Assembly (NCBI GenBank): GCA_038501785.1
Contig: JBAMJR010000195.1
Coordinates: 124,001-188,000 of the forward strand
DNA from: Myoxocephalus aenaeus
Lineage: Eukaryota; Chordata; Actinopteri; Perciformes; Cottidae
Length of the DNA: 64,000 bases
Reading direction: 5' to 3'
How positions within the stretch are numbered: position 1 is the first letter of the stretch; each line of letters opens with the position of its first letter. The notes beneath the pieces were generated by a model that ran no database searches, had not been told where the DNA came from, and worked only from the letters and a program-made list of their open reading frames with translations. A program made the translations under genes and the position numbers. This document shows, piece after piece, positions 26,832-36,171 of this stretch.

Positions 26832-28043
26832 GAACTCTATATATGTCTATATCTGTCATTATAAAACGTAGAGCAATTGCCAATTGAGATTAATATTCCG
26901 GATGTTAGCAGTTCATCTTTTAGTCGAAAAGTATTTTTTTATTTTTTACATTTAGCAGTTTTGAGAAGAATATCTTTATGATTTTATACTGTAGGTCAGA
27001 CAAAATAAGATATTTTTGAGGACATCAACATGGCATTTCCCGCTATGTTTTTAACGTTTCATAGAACAAACAATGAATGAATGAATTACAAAGATAATAG
27101 TAGACTACATAAAGCAATGTTAACACCCAGGACTGTCCTAGGATGTGTACAGTATTTACACATCCTTATAGAACACAGGACTGTCCTAGTCCTGTGTTCT
27201 ATAAGGATGTGTAAATACTGTATGTGCAGAAGATAGGCTGCTATTATCGCCTTAACACAAATGGGTACTGTCACCTTAGGCGGCAATAAAACCAGGAGTT
27301 ATTGTGTCATTGTAACACAAAGCTTCACTCATTATGTTTGTAAATGGGTCTAGTGTTGTCAAGTCTGCTGTTGTCAAGTGGCTTCTCATAAAGTCGTGCA
27401 TTCCAGCGTCATTATCTAAAAGTCTCAATAAATTGGATCAATATTTTTGGGACTTTCTCATTTATTTATATGTATAACTTTTTTTTATTTCTTCATGTTC
27501 ATTTGCTTTATTTGCTCACTTACCTATGCCTATAAAAACATGCGATACATGCTACAGAAGGAAGTTAATAAGTGTTCCTTCAAAATAAAGTTATTTTAAG
27601 AAAAGACCAACATTATTAGGAAATATATCTGATGCATTACCATTATATTTATATCTCTCTTTTACTCAAACACCCTATAAAGTAGACAATCTGTAACATC
27701 TGGATAGCATTATTTCATTTGAATTTAGCAAACATTGTTTTGGGTGTTAACATTGCTTTATGTAGTCTACTATTATCTTTGTAATTCATTCATTAATTGT
27801 TTGTTCTATGAAACGTTAAAAACATAGCGGGAAATGCCATGTTGATGTCCTCAAAAATATCTTATTTTGTCTGACCTACAGTATAAAATCATAAAGATAT
27901 TCTTCTCAAAACTGCTAAATGTAAAAGATACAAAAAATACTTTTCGACTAAAAGATGAACTGCTAACATCCGGAATATTAATCTCAATTGGCAATTGCTC
28001 TACGTTTTATAATGACAGATATATATAGACATATATAGAGTTC
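26832..28043. mobile_element. Compound inverted-repeat element (foldback/MITE-like)
   Basis: The left arm (26832-27129, 298 bp) and right arm (27741-28043, 303 bp) are near-perfect inverted copies. Outer ends read gaactctatatatg and catatatagagttc; inner ends read gttaacaccca and tgggtgttaac. The few differences include a short TA-run length change. A second perfect palindrome lies in the 611-bp middle at 27148-27222. No transposase reading frame is present. No clear target-site duplication was found at the outer ends, so it could be a foldback transposon, a MITE pair or an inverted segmental duplication. Confidence 0.85.
27148..27222. repeat. Inner palindrome, 34-bp perfect arms
   Basis: Arms 27148-27181 and 27189-27222 are exact reverse complements around the 7-base spacer tgtccta. 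It is nested inside the larger inverted repeat but off-centre, close to the left arm. Confidence 0.97.
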
Positions 28044-28091
28044 GTGCTTGTTAAATGACATAAAACGATTATTTTGGCAAAAAGAAAGAAA

Positions 28092-28100
28092 CCGGAAGTG
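28092..28100 (+). promoter_or_regulatory. medag: ETS-type site upstream of medag
   Basis: ccggaagtg matches the ETS-family core in the proximal 5' region, 130 bases before the chosen ATG. No TATA box stands out, so the promoter is probably TATA-less. Inference from motif only. Confidence 0.35.
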
Positions 28101-28229
28101 CTCTCGTGTCAGTATGTCTAACTTTACAGTGGTTATTAAAGCTGCAAACTCGAGGCAGGCGATATAAACAGCAGCAGCCGCAGGAGGACGTGCAGGAGAA
28201 GAGGTGTGACACCAGGACGAAACGCAAAT

Positions 28230-29469
28230 ATGTCGCCCGGCAGCATGATGGGAGTCACAGAAGTGGAAGAGTTCCTCAGAAATCCTCCGGCCGGTTTCGC
28301 CGTGGAGGTCCTGAGCTCGGGTTGCCGAGTCCACAGCGACCCGGAGAAGAGCCTGGTGCTCATCGATGACTTTGACTCCTGCAGAGGGAGAATAGTTTTC
28401 CAGAAGTCTCTGGGAAGGTGAGGGAGAAGAAAAACGACTGCATGGGATGATGCACGGCCTTTCATATGCATTTATATACACGCACGCACACACACAAACT
28501 CACATATGATTTGTTTTTCAAAACAGGAAGGTTAAAATGCACAATTTATGGGAGTACAACAGCATGAGAAAGAGTCTTCTGTCCAGGAGGATCTATCTGC
28601 TGATGTCTGCGTGGGAAGGAAACTTTTCAGGGACCGGCAAAAAGAAAGCCGAAGGTAACTTAAACTGTAGCCTACCACCCATTTTACCATAAGACCTCAG
28701 CATGACTCAGACACGTTTTTGTGTAATAACACTGAATGGATTATACAGTTTTAAAAAAAGAAAACCCAATTTCTAAGTGGGTCAAGCAGTTTGGTGGTGT
28801 GGGTGACTCATGCATGGCTTTCCAGCTGGTGGTGTTTTCCAATGGGTGGAGTATAGAAATAGCAATGGCAGCAGACTACTTTTGCCACATGACAACATGT
28901 TTTTCTCTCCTCACTGTATTCTCTCATGTTTTCCTTTTCGACTCCGTTTCAGTGCTGAAGCGGTTTGTGGTGTCCATAGACGGCAACAATCCGTCCATCA
29001 AGTGGCAGATGGAGAGAGGCCTGGACTGGACCATCTCCTCTGTTGCGGGGGAAAGCTACAGGGTGGATGTAAGAAGCACTTAATGGCCTTTCTCTGACAT
29101 TTACATGTGAAATACATATTGGCAATTCTCTTCTTGAGGTACAGTTGTATTGTGGTATTAAAAGTGACTTTTCCTCATATCAGATTGACCTGACTGAAGC
29201 GCTGGAGAGCTGGGCTGCAAAAAACATCAAAAAAGTCAAACCTGTCTGGAGAGACTACTCCTTCACCCTCAAATACTATTCTGATGCACTCTTTGACTTC
29301 TCACACCACTTTGGGTTCAGCAAAAGAAAGTTTAATGTAAGTGTCTCTTATTCTTCTTATTTTATGTTGATAGTAACCTAAACATGTTCTGTATGTGTCC
29401 ACTTGTTGCACTTGTCTAACTTGTTTTTCTCGCTCGTATTTCTTACCATTAAAGTTGAGACTGACGTGA
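28230..29469 (+). CDS. medag: Mesenteric estrogen-dependent adipogenesis protein
   Basis: MEDAG is a cytosolic protein linked to adipocyte differentiation in mammals; its biochemical role is unclear. Exons: 28230-28417, 28527-28654, 28953-29068, 29184-29336, 29455-29469, all GT-AG and in phase, giving 199 aa. Family blocks seen are the exon 3 stretch with MERGLDWTISSVAGESYR (human-like pattern VISSVIGESYR) and the exon 4 stretch SDALFDFSHHFGF (human ADALFDFFYWFGL). I start at 28230 because it is the first ATG in the frame; 28245 is an alternative. The human protein is about 303 aa, so this one is short at the C-terminus. With the visible junction, exon 5 adds only LRLT and stops, yet its +1 frame reads on for 22 codons, so a frameshift at exon 4/5 is possible. 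The gene is tail-to-tail with alox5ap. Confidence 0.85.
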
Positions 29470-29728
29470 GCCAGCAGTGGATGGACTTTATCCGCGTAGT
29501 CTTTGATGGAGTCGGGGTCTGATTCCTCAAGAAAGAATATTGATCAACAGACGGATGGTTGTAACCTGCCAGGTGAAGGACCAGCCTACCTCTCGGGATT
29601 GCAGCAAACATATAATTGCTGTTGGTGTAATTAATAATTGCTGTTTTCAAGGTGTTTTTTTGCGTGTAAATATACCGTACTTTACTGTCGTATGAGAGGT
29701 CGAAAGGGTCAAATCTGTGCTACTGCAG

Positions 29729-29734
29729 AATAAA
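29729..29734 (+). terminator. medag: medag poly(A) signal
   Basis: AATAAA lies 260 bases after the medag stop. It is the first canonical hexamer downstream and lies within 60 bases of the oppositely oriented alox5ap signal. Confidence 0.65.
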
Positions 29735-29785
29735 AGGGTTGTAGACTTTTCTACAAAAGAATCAGCATTTGTTCATGAGAAGTGT

Positions 29786-29791
29786 TTTATT
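29786..29791 (-). terminator. alox5ap: alox5ap poly(A) signal
   Basis: TTTATT on the plus strand is AATAAA on the minus strand, about 125 bases past the alox5ap stop codon. Confidence 0.6.
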
Positions 29792-29913
29792 TTTTACCAA
29801 ACACAATAAATGCTCTTTTACAAAAAACTCAAATAAAACCAGTGTTTTTTTTAATTCAGTACTCATCAGATAAAAGACAAAGGTGCTGTTTCTATCATGT
29901 GGCACACAACGCA

Positions 29914-30120
29914 CTATGGGATGAGGAGAAGAGCAGATGCGGCGCTGGTGATGGTTTCCACGTATTCCTTATATTCGCTGCCGTAGTAGTGCACCAGCAG
30001 GTAGTTGAAGATACCCACAATGCACATCAAGAACAGGAAGAAAAGGATGCGTTTTCCAAACAGGTAGCCTGGGGTGCTACGAACAAATGGGGAAAAATAT
30101 ACAGTAGTTAGACCATGCCA

Positions 30121-30189
<69 letters not shown>

Positions 30190-33035
30190 ATACCACTTGT
30201 AACATTGTTACCTCTGAGAGGTTTCTCCCATGTATCCAACAAAGTACTTCTGCCTGACAGCAAGATAGATCATCCCAGCAAAGGCAGCAGGAGCTTAAAA
30301 AAGATGGCAGACAGAAGAAAAAAAAACATTGAATCCGATATATAACCTCCATGCGGTTTCTTGATACACTGTAAGGCCCAAAGTATGTCGTCCACTTTGG
30401 GTCTAGGGCTTTCGTTCATGATTTGGCCCATTTTTTCCAGTTAAGGGAAGTCTTAAAGCTACAGCATACAATCAATGATCAACTGATGTGACCCACACAG
30501 AATAGTTACGTTTTTCGTTTATCTATTTATCTTATCAGTAAAGTCCATACAACTGTTGGTAGTGAACACATGATAACTGACTTGTCATGGTTTGTGGAGG
30601 GAAATGTACACTGCAGAGGAGAACTCTCTTGAAGTTGGTAACAAAACGTGGAATAAACAAGTGATTGCCAATGTTTAAAGGGCTGCTGATAATTTACATT
30701 GTATCAAAGACTAACATTCCTGAAAAATAAATATGTTATATAAGTTATTTTCTTTGTTTGATTGATATATTATTTTCACTATCTTACTTGAAGTACATTT
30801 ACCGTTTTTTTCAATTGTAATTTTTTGTTATGCATCAAATCAACATCCTTTCCCTTTCTTTTACATTCTTTTTTTACATGCTAAAATGAAAAACGTTATA
30901 TATCTAATTATTGCACTTCCATTGTAAAACATGCACGTAAAAAAAAAGGTGTTGGGTTTCAGAGAGTAAGTATCAGATGAAATACAATACAGTGGGTTTT
31001 ATGAATTTATCAAGTCAATAAATCAAGTCAATAAATTCTGCTGAGAGCCACCTGTCCCATAATTTCTCCTGTTACAGCTGCACCTCAATGCCCAAGGTTT
31101 TAGAATGAGATGTTTGTGCGTTTAAGTGTCCACATACTTTTGGCCATGTAGTGTAACATAAAACAAATCCCATTGTTTCATTACCATATGTTCCATTGGA
31201 TTAACCGAAACGGGTTAAACGGGTTAAACGTGTTATACGTGTTGAAGTGAATTTGTGTGGGTGCATTCTTTTCAAAGGACAAAGGTATGTCATCTCTTCG
31301 TCTCTCCTTTATAGTAGCCGATTAATAATTACCTTGATTGAGACACAGACCGGCACACCACATCACTGCCAGGAAGGTGGTATACGAGTCCATGCAGTTA
31401 CGGCTGGAAGGTGCATAAGCAAGAGGGGCCATTTAGCATTTCAGGAAGTCACCTGCAATAAGAAACTATGAAGCAATCTGCAAACTGTTACAGACAGCGT
31501 GGAGACCGCTTTTAGGGCATGTTTTGAAACTGCAGAGAAGTGGCTGTAAAAACCCAGTCAGACAGTCTGTCAGAGTGTTGGAGGAGCAGAGTGGAAATGG
31601 GAAGCCAGCCCTACAAGGGACCCCAAGATGCAACTGAGGGGCCACAAGCTGATTTGTGAAACAAAATGACTTCTGACTTATTGGATACTTTTACTTCTTT
31701 ATACTTCTAAAAACCCTCCAACAAGAGGTATTACAAAGACCAAACGGTTGCATCACATTTCCGAGGCTAACGTTTGAAATCCTCACATTACCTACAAGAC
31801 AGGATGTTGCTCTGGTTTTCCCTTTTAAAAACAGGAAGTCCATTGTTGCTCGTTGACTAATTGAGCGACTGGACCAATAACTGAGATGTTGTGTCAGTTA
31901 TAACTATTAGGTTTGAATTTCAAGCGTTAGCCTCGTTGTCAAAGCACATCTAAGTGAAGCTGCATGAAGCATTATCATCTGCAGTACTGCAATGTATTAA
32001 TATTATCAGTAAAGATGAGTTTGTTGACAATTTTTTCTGAATAATTGATTCATCAAGTGGCCTATAAAATGTCAGAAAAAAGGTGATATATTCACAATTT
32101 CCCAAATCATAAGGTGACTTATTTAGAATATCCAATCAGTTAAAAACACAAAATCAGACTCAATTTACAATGATAGAAAACAGGGAAAATCAATTTACAA
32201 AAAAGTGGGTAAACTTATCAGTTAGTTGAGTAATTGTTTGTTTGATTGTTGAAATGAGGAGTTTAAGTAGTCAGGTAACGCTACTCTTGAGTTGGCAAAC
32301 GTTTATGTGCCAAGTGGTTTTGCAACAAGCGGCCTAAACATCATGTGTTGAGAAACAAGCTTTAATGTTGGACATGATCCCTGAATGGAAACTTGACACA
32401 GAGCTAGACATTCGTTTGAAATGTCAAACCCCAAATGGCAAATGTATGAGCAGTAATACCTCTAACACCACTTTAACTTTAACACCACATGATGGTGAGT
32501 CATCTAAATGAGAGGCTGGAAGAATGTACGGTTTCCATTCCCAGCAAACATTCAAATGAGCTCTGGACCAGTTTGTTTCCCGCTGTATGGGAGTGTTCAG
32601 GCAAATGAGGGCCGCCTCTCAATGGAGGTTGTATTCAGTGTAATGTAAAACCACATAGAAAGGTAATGCGTGTTATGGCAGAAAACTAAAATAAAACAAA
32701 TCCCATTGTCCATTAGCATATGTTTCATTGGATTAACCGAAGAGCTGAGTGTGGACGGGTACTTACTTGGCACAACAAACTCGTTCAAAACCAGACGTGC
32801 GGATATTTTGACAGTTGCCCTCCTTCTCTACCTTCAGGGCAAAGAATGCTTCAAACACATAGATCATTAACGTCATCACAACATCACTTTACTGAAGGCT
32901 GAATATCTTTGACTGCTGATTTAGAGTTTGAAAAACTACGATTGATGCTTCGTGCTTCTTCTCACCATTCTGAAGTACGCTGATGAGCGTGACGATGACC
33001 AGGAGGTAGATGTGTTCCACCACGATGCTGTACAT
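29914..33035 (-). CDS. alox5ap: Arachidonate 5-lipoxygenase-activating protein (FLAP)
   Basis: FLAP is a nuclear-envelope/ER membrane protein of the MAPEG family that presents arachidonate to 5-lipoxygenase for leukotriene synthesis. Exons 5' to 3': 32966-33035, 32767-32848, 31333-31403, 30212-30293, 29914-30076. Frame holds throughout: 468 nt, 155 aa (human 161). Four helices are expected: residues about 4-27 (HIYLLVIVTLISVLQ), 49-72, 75-96 and 105-133. Family blocks are FERV (44-47), ANRNCMDSY (50-58), PAAFAG (76-81), RQKYFVGY (88-95), STPGYLFGKR (102-111) and the C-terminal LLLIP. Oddities: the first loop is about 6 residues shorter than human, position 48 is Cys where the MAPEG signature has Phe/Tyr, 59 is Thr where human has Pro, and 28 is Leu where human has His. 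Intron 4 is only 135 bp and half of it is (AC)n. Confidence 0.94.
30122..30188. repeat. (AC)n filling alox5ap intron 4
   Basis: 67 bases of AC within the 135-bp intron between exon 5 (edge 30076) and exon 4 (edge 30212). On the gene strand it is (GT)n starting about 23 bases after the donor. Confidence 0.97.
31124..31155 (+). repeat. Tc1-like transposon end remnant
   Basis: The words gtgtccacatacttttggcc and atgtagtgta resemble the terminal sequence of fish Tc1-like elements as I remember them. No transposase is nearby, so it is a solo end or a MITE remnant in an alox5ap intron. Confidence 0.45.
31158..31209. repeat. Duplicated 52-bp segment, copy 1
   Basis: Begins ataaaacaaatcccattgt and ends ggattaaccgaa. 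A near-identical copy lies at 32691-32741, in the next alox5ap intron in gene order. Confidence 0.9.
32691..32741. repeat. Duplicated 51-bp segment, copy 2
   Basis: Same orientation as 31158-31209, with a few substitutions. It lies 25 bases from the donor edge of alox5ap exon 2 (32767). Probably a dispersed repeat or a local duplication. Confidence 0.9.
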
Positions 33036-33191
33036 GATGACCGTTCAAGACGCAGGAGCAGGTGGATTGAGAGGATGAGCTTCTCTTTCACGTTCAGAAG
33101 TGCGTCTTTACAGTCAGCTTGCAAAACATGAACTGATAAACATAAACCTGATCCGTCTCTGACATCATGTACTCCCCATCCCACCTCTGTC

Positions 33192-33221
33192 CCACACACA
33201 CCCACACACACACACACACAC
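33192..33221. repeat. Imperfect (CA)n microsatellite
   Basis: About 30 bases of CA with one interruption, about 160 bases upstream of the alox5ap start codon on the gene strand. Confidence 0.9.
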
Positions 33222-33715
33222 TCGTTTGTGGTTTCCTCTTTATGTAAATGATGCTCTGGCTTAACACAGAGGGGCGCAAACAAGCCTGCTACTTCCTCTG
33301 TGTTTCTGTGAGAGATTACACACAGATGCACATCTATAAATTTGCATTTGAGTAACTATGTACGTTCATGTTCTTTGAGGCTCTTTTGGAGGCCTTTAAA
33401 AAGACCAATGCATTTGGGAATCTGTTCATATTATCTATTTGACAGGACAGATATACAAAGTCCTTTTTCACAGCAAACATTTTGACGTACTATAGAAAAA
33501 CCCAGATGTTGTGTTCTTAATTACACCTGTGCTCTTCCTTTTATGACAAGTCAAAATGTTTTGATCAGTAGTGGAAGAAGGACAGATCTTTTACTTAAAA
33601 GCAGTAATGTCACTCTGTGGTAGAGTAATTAAACATCCAGTTTATATGCCAGGAAACTATAATAATTGTAGTTGGTTATCATTAAATGAACTATACATAA
33701 CTTTTATATTATAGT

Positions 33716-33719
<4 letters not shown>

Positions 33720-33762
<43 letters not shown>
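33720..33762. repeat. (TA)n microsatellite
   Basis: 43 bases of alternating A and T, self-complementary and able to form a cruciform. Confidence 0.97.
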
Positions 33763-33764
<2 letters not shown>

Positions 33765-34893
33765 GCAGGTACTTATATCAAGTAATGGATTCTTTAAGTT
33801 GTTTATTAGAATTGTATGTTCTCTATGTCCTCAGGAATGTGGCTGAAACAAAGCATTATCATAAAACGTCCCAAGTCCTTATCTAGAGTCTTATCTCATT
33901 ATATATAATTTATGGGCATTAGGTTTGAGAGAGCAGTCCCTGAAAGAAGTATATTAGTTCAGATTGTGTCGTAGACATTTCACAATCTCTCGGTGTCCGC
34001 TACAAAGGATAGTATCAAATAAATGTAATGGAGAACAATATCTTCCTCTGAAATGTAGTGGAGAAGAAGTATAATCTAGCGTAAAATACAATAATCAAGT
34101 AAGGCACTCAATAAATGTTAACCTGCATCACCGGTCTGCTGTGAAAAAGGTTTCTATTGTACAACTACAGTAAAATACAAACAAATGTACAAACTACAGT
34201 CAAACAGCACCTGCTTGTGCTTTTGAGTGGTAATGCAGCTGCTTTACCCGCTGGTGGGCTAGTTTGACTGTAATTTCTCCACAATTTCAATGTTGAAAAC
34301 GTGAAAATGTTGAACATTTTGTAAATAGAATATACATTAATTAAATCAGCCAGCAGTGGATGCATAACTAAAGGGTAAAGCAAAACGTTTATATGTTAGC
34401 TTTTTTTTATTCTATCAAGATAATTAAACATGATACGAGTATTGGCATATTACAAATACAATCAGAATTGTTTAATTACCAAGTAAGTTAATCATATGAC
34501 GAATTTGACTCGGTGAAAGGTGCATAACAATATACATACAATAGAACAATAGAACAATACAAAATATAATAAAAACAATAAACATGATCCAATAATAGAT
34601 CATAACAAACAGATAACAGTACTTTAAAACAAGTATATATTGTAAAATAAAAGTGGCAAGTGTATTTTAATAAGAGAAGAAGAATGAGGAGATGTGCTTT
34701 ATTGACTAACTGAGGAACTAGTTTAAACAAAGCAGTGTTGGTGCATTATTTGCTATTATAACTCTGATACTATTATCAAAGAGGAAACGAACTGTACAGA
34801 ATGTAAACAGTACAGGAATCTTGTGAACTTGCTGACGTATACTTGTGTTCAAAGTTTGTTTAAAAATACAAAACATTGTAGAGCAGGAATGTG

Positions 34894-34965
34894 TCCCATA
34901 TGGTCTAGCGGTTAGGATTCCTGGTTTTCACCCAGGCGGCCCGGGTTCGACTCCCGGTATGGGAA
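34894..34965 (+). tRNA. tRNA-Glu (anticodon TTC)
   Basis: A 72-nt gene with a full cloverleaf. The acceptor stem TCCCATA pairs with TATGGGA, with A as discriminator base. The anticodon stem CCTGG/CCAGG encloses loop TTTTCAC with anticodon TTC at 34927-34929, decoding GAA (and GAG by wobble). Box A is TGGTCTAGCGG and box B GGTTCGACTCC. No intron; CCA is not encoded, as usual in animals. T runs follow at 34973-34976 (TTTT) and 34980-34985, the Pol III terminator. The sequence equals the human gene as I remember it, so it is probably functional and not a SINE head. Confidence 0.97.
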
Positions 34966-35780
34966 CAGTTATTTTGGCTATTTTTAAATGAAAACCTGTT
35001 AAAAATAATTACTTAACATACCACCAACTTTTATACGCTGGGTGGCTCGTTAGCTGATCTATTAACGTTTGGGTATAGTTTAGGTCAAACAATACCACCT
35101 TCTGGGTTAAGACTATTTACATATCTGGTAGTCAACAAATATAATTAAGATAAAATGGAAGTTGTCCCATAACGGGACACCTATTTTTTTTGTATGGCTC
35201 GTGTTTGGCTGCCAACAAGGAAAACGGAGATTCAATTGCTTGATTATTTTTCTTTTAGGTTGTAATCTTGCTCGATATTTAACACCATACTTCCAGATTT
35301 GGTCCTACTTTGTATTCTGAGTTGCACTGAATACCAAACTTCCATTTTTACCATACAGATGTTATTTCTTTGAATGAAAGAGTCTGTAATCAATTGTCTG
35401 AAATGTTTGACTATGTTTTGTAATATTATCTTTCACATGGTATCACTGATAGCAACACATTATGGACGAGGTAAAGATTGTTTGATATCCGATTGAATGA
35501 ATTCTGTCAATATTTTTTCTTACGCCGACTTTAAGACTATTCATATTTCAGTTACAACACGCGTGTCATTATCAGTGACAGTTTTGCTCTTATCTCCAGT
35601 ATCATCAGTACTTTGTAGTTTGTAATATGTGCCAATAGATACTTGAAAGTCTTCAAACAAGTATTTACAGTAAAAACTGAAAATAGTCATATAGATTCCT
35701 CTATGAGGAGGCTGAAACAAAACACTTTGATTAATTTCATAATGACATTTTGAAAAAACAAACAAGAATCATCCAAAGTA

Positions 35781-35786
35781 TTTATT
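35781..35786 (-). terminator. uspl1: Candidate uspl1 poly(A) signal
   Basis: TTTATT on the plus strand (AATAAA on minus), about 390 bases past the uspl1 stop. The sequence between is AT-rich and fits a short 3' UTR. Confidence 0.45.
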
Positions 35787-36171
35787 AAATGACGCGTAAA
35801 AAATAATTTTAATATTTCAAGTAAGTCGACATGTAAGTCAATAACAAAACAAAGCAAACAAACAGCTTTGGCTGTAAACACGAATGCTTCATACAACCCG
35901 GTAATTTACTATTTACAATGTTACAATATTATGGTAGACAAATGCCATCTATGGTTCAACAAACTCCACCACATAACATGCATTTAAACTTGATTAACCC
36001 ATCAAATTGAATAGCAACATAAATAATAGAGATTTAACTACTTTAAACTTGTAAATTGCATCTTTATGTGGAACAGTGCATTTTGCAACATTTCTCACAA
36101 GAGACCAAGTGATAGTTCATAGTTGATGTTATCTGTGCTTGGAGCTTGCAGACAACCAACTCCCCCAGAGC

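Larger units (their letters stand above)
24924..28229. other. Intergenic gap between b3glct and medag, no gene recognised
   Basis: The two genes are divergent here. The gap holds the b3glct promoter side (about 24.93-25.05 kb), a dispersed repeat at 26680-26830, a large compound inverted repeat (26832-28043) and the medag 5' region. I see no trace of HSPH1 (Hsp70-like) or TEX26, which lie between these genes in human as I recall. Confidence 0.65.
33036..35780. other. Intergenic gap between alox5ap and uspl1
   Basis: Apart from the tRNA-Glu at 34.9 kb, I see only AT-rich sequence, a (CA)n tract at 33192-33221, a (TA)n tract at 33720-33762, and repeat-like words near 33.56 and 34.05 kb related to the 'acttgtacttcac' family. 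The first ~150 bases are 5' flank of alox5ap. Confidence 0.6.

Noticed and set aside
27984..28493. 169-codon minus-strand frame across medag exon 1
   Set aside because: Antisense shadow of medag; composition is not protein-like and the medag exon chain explains the region.
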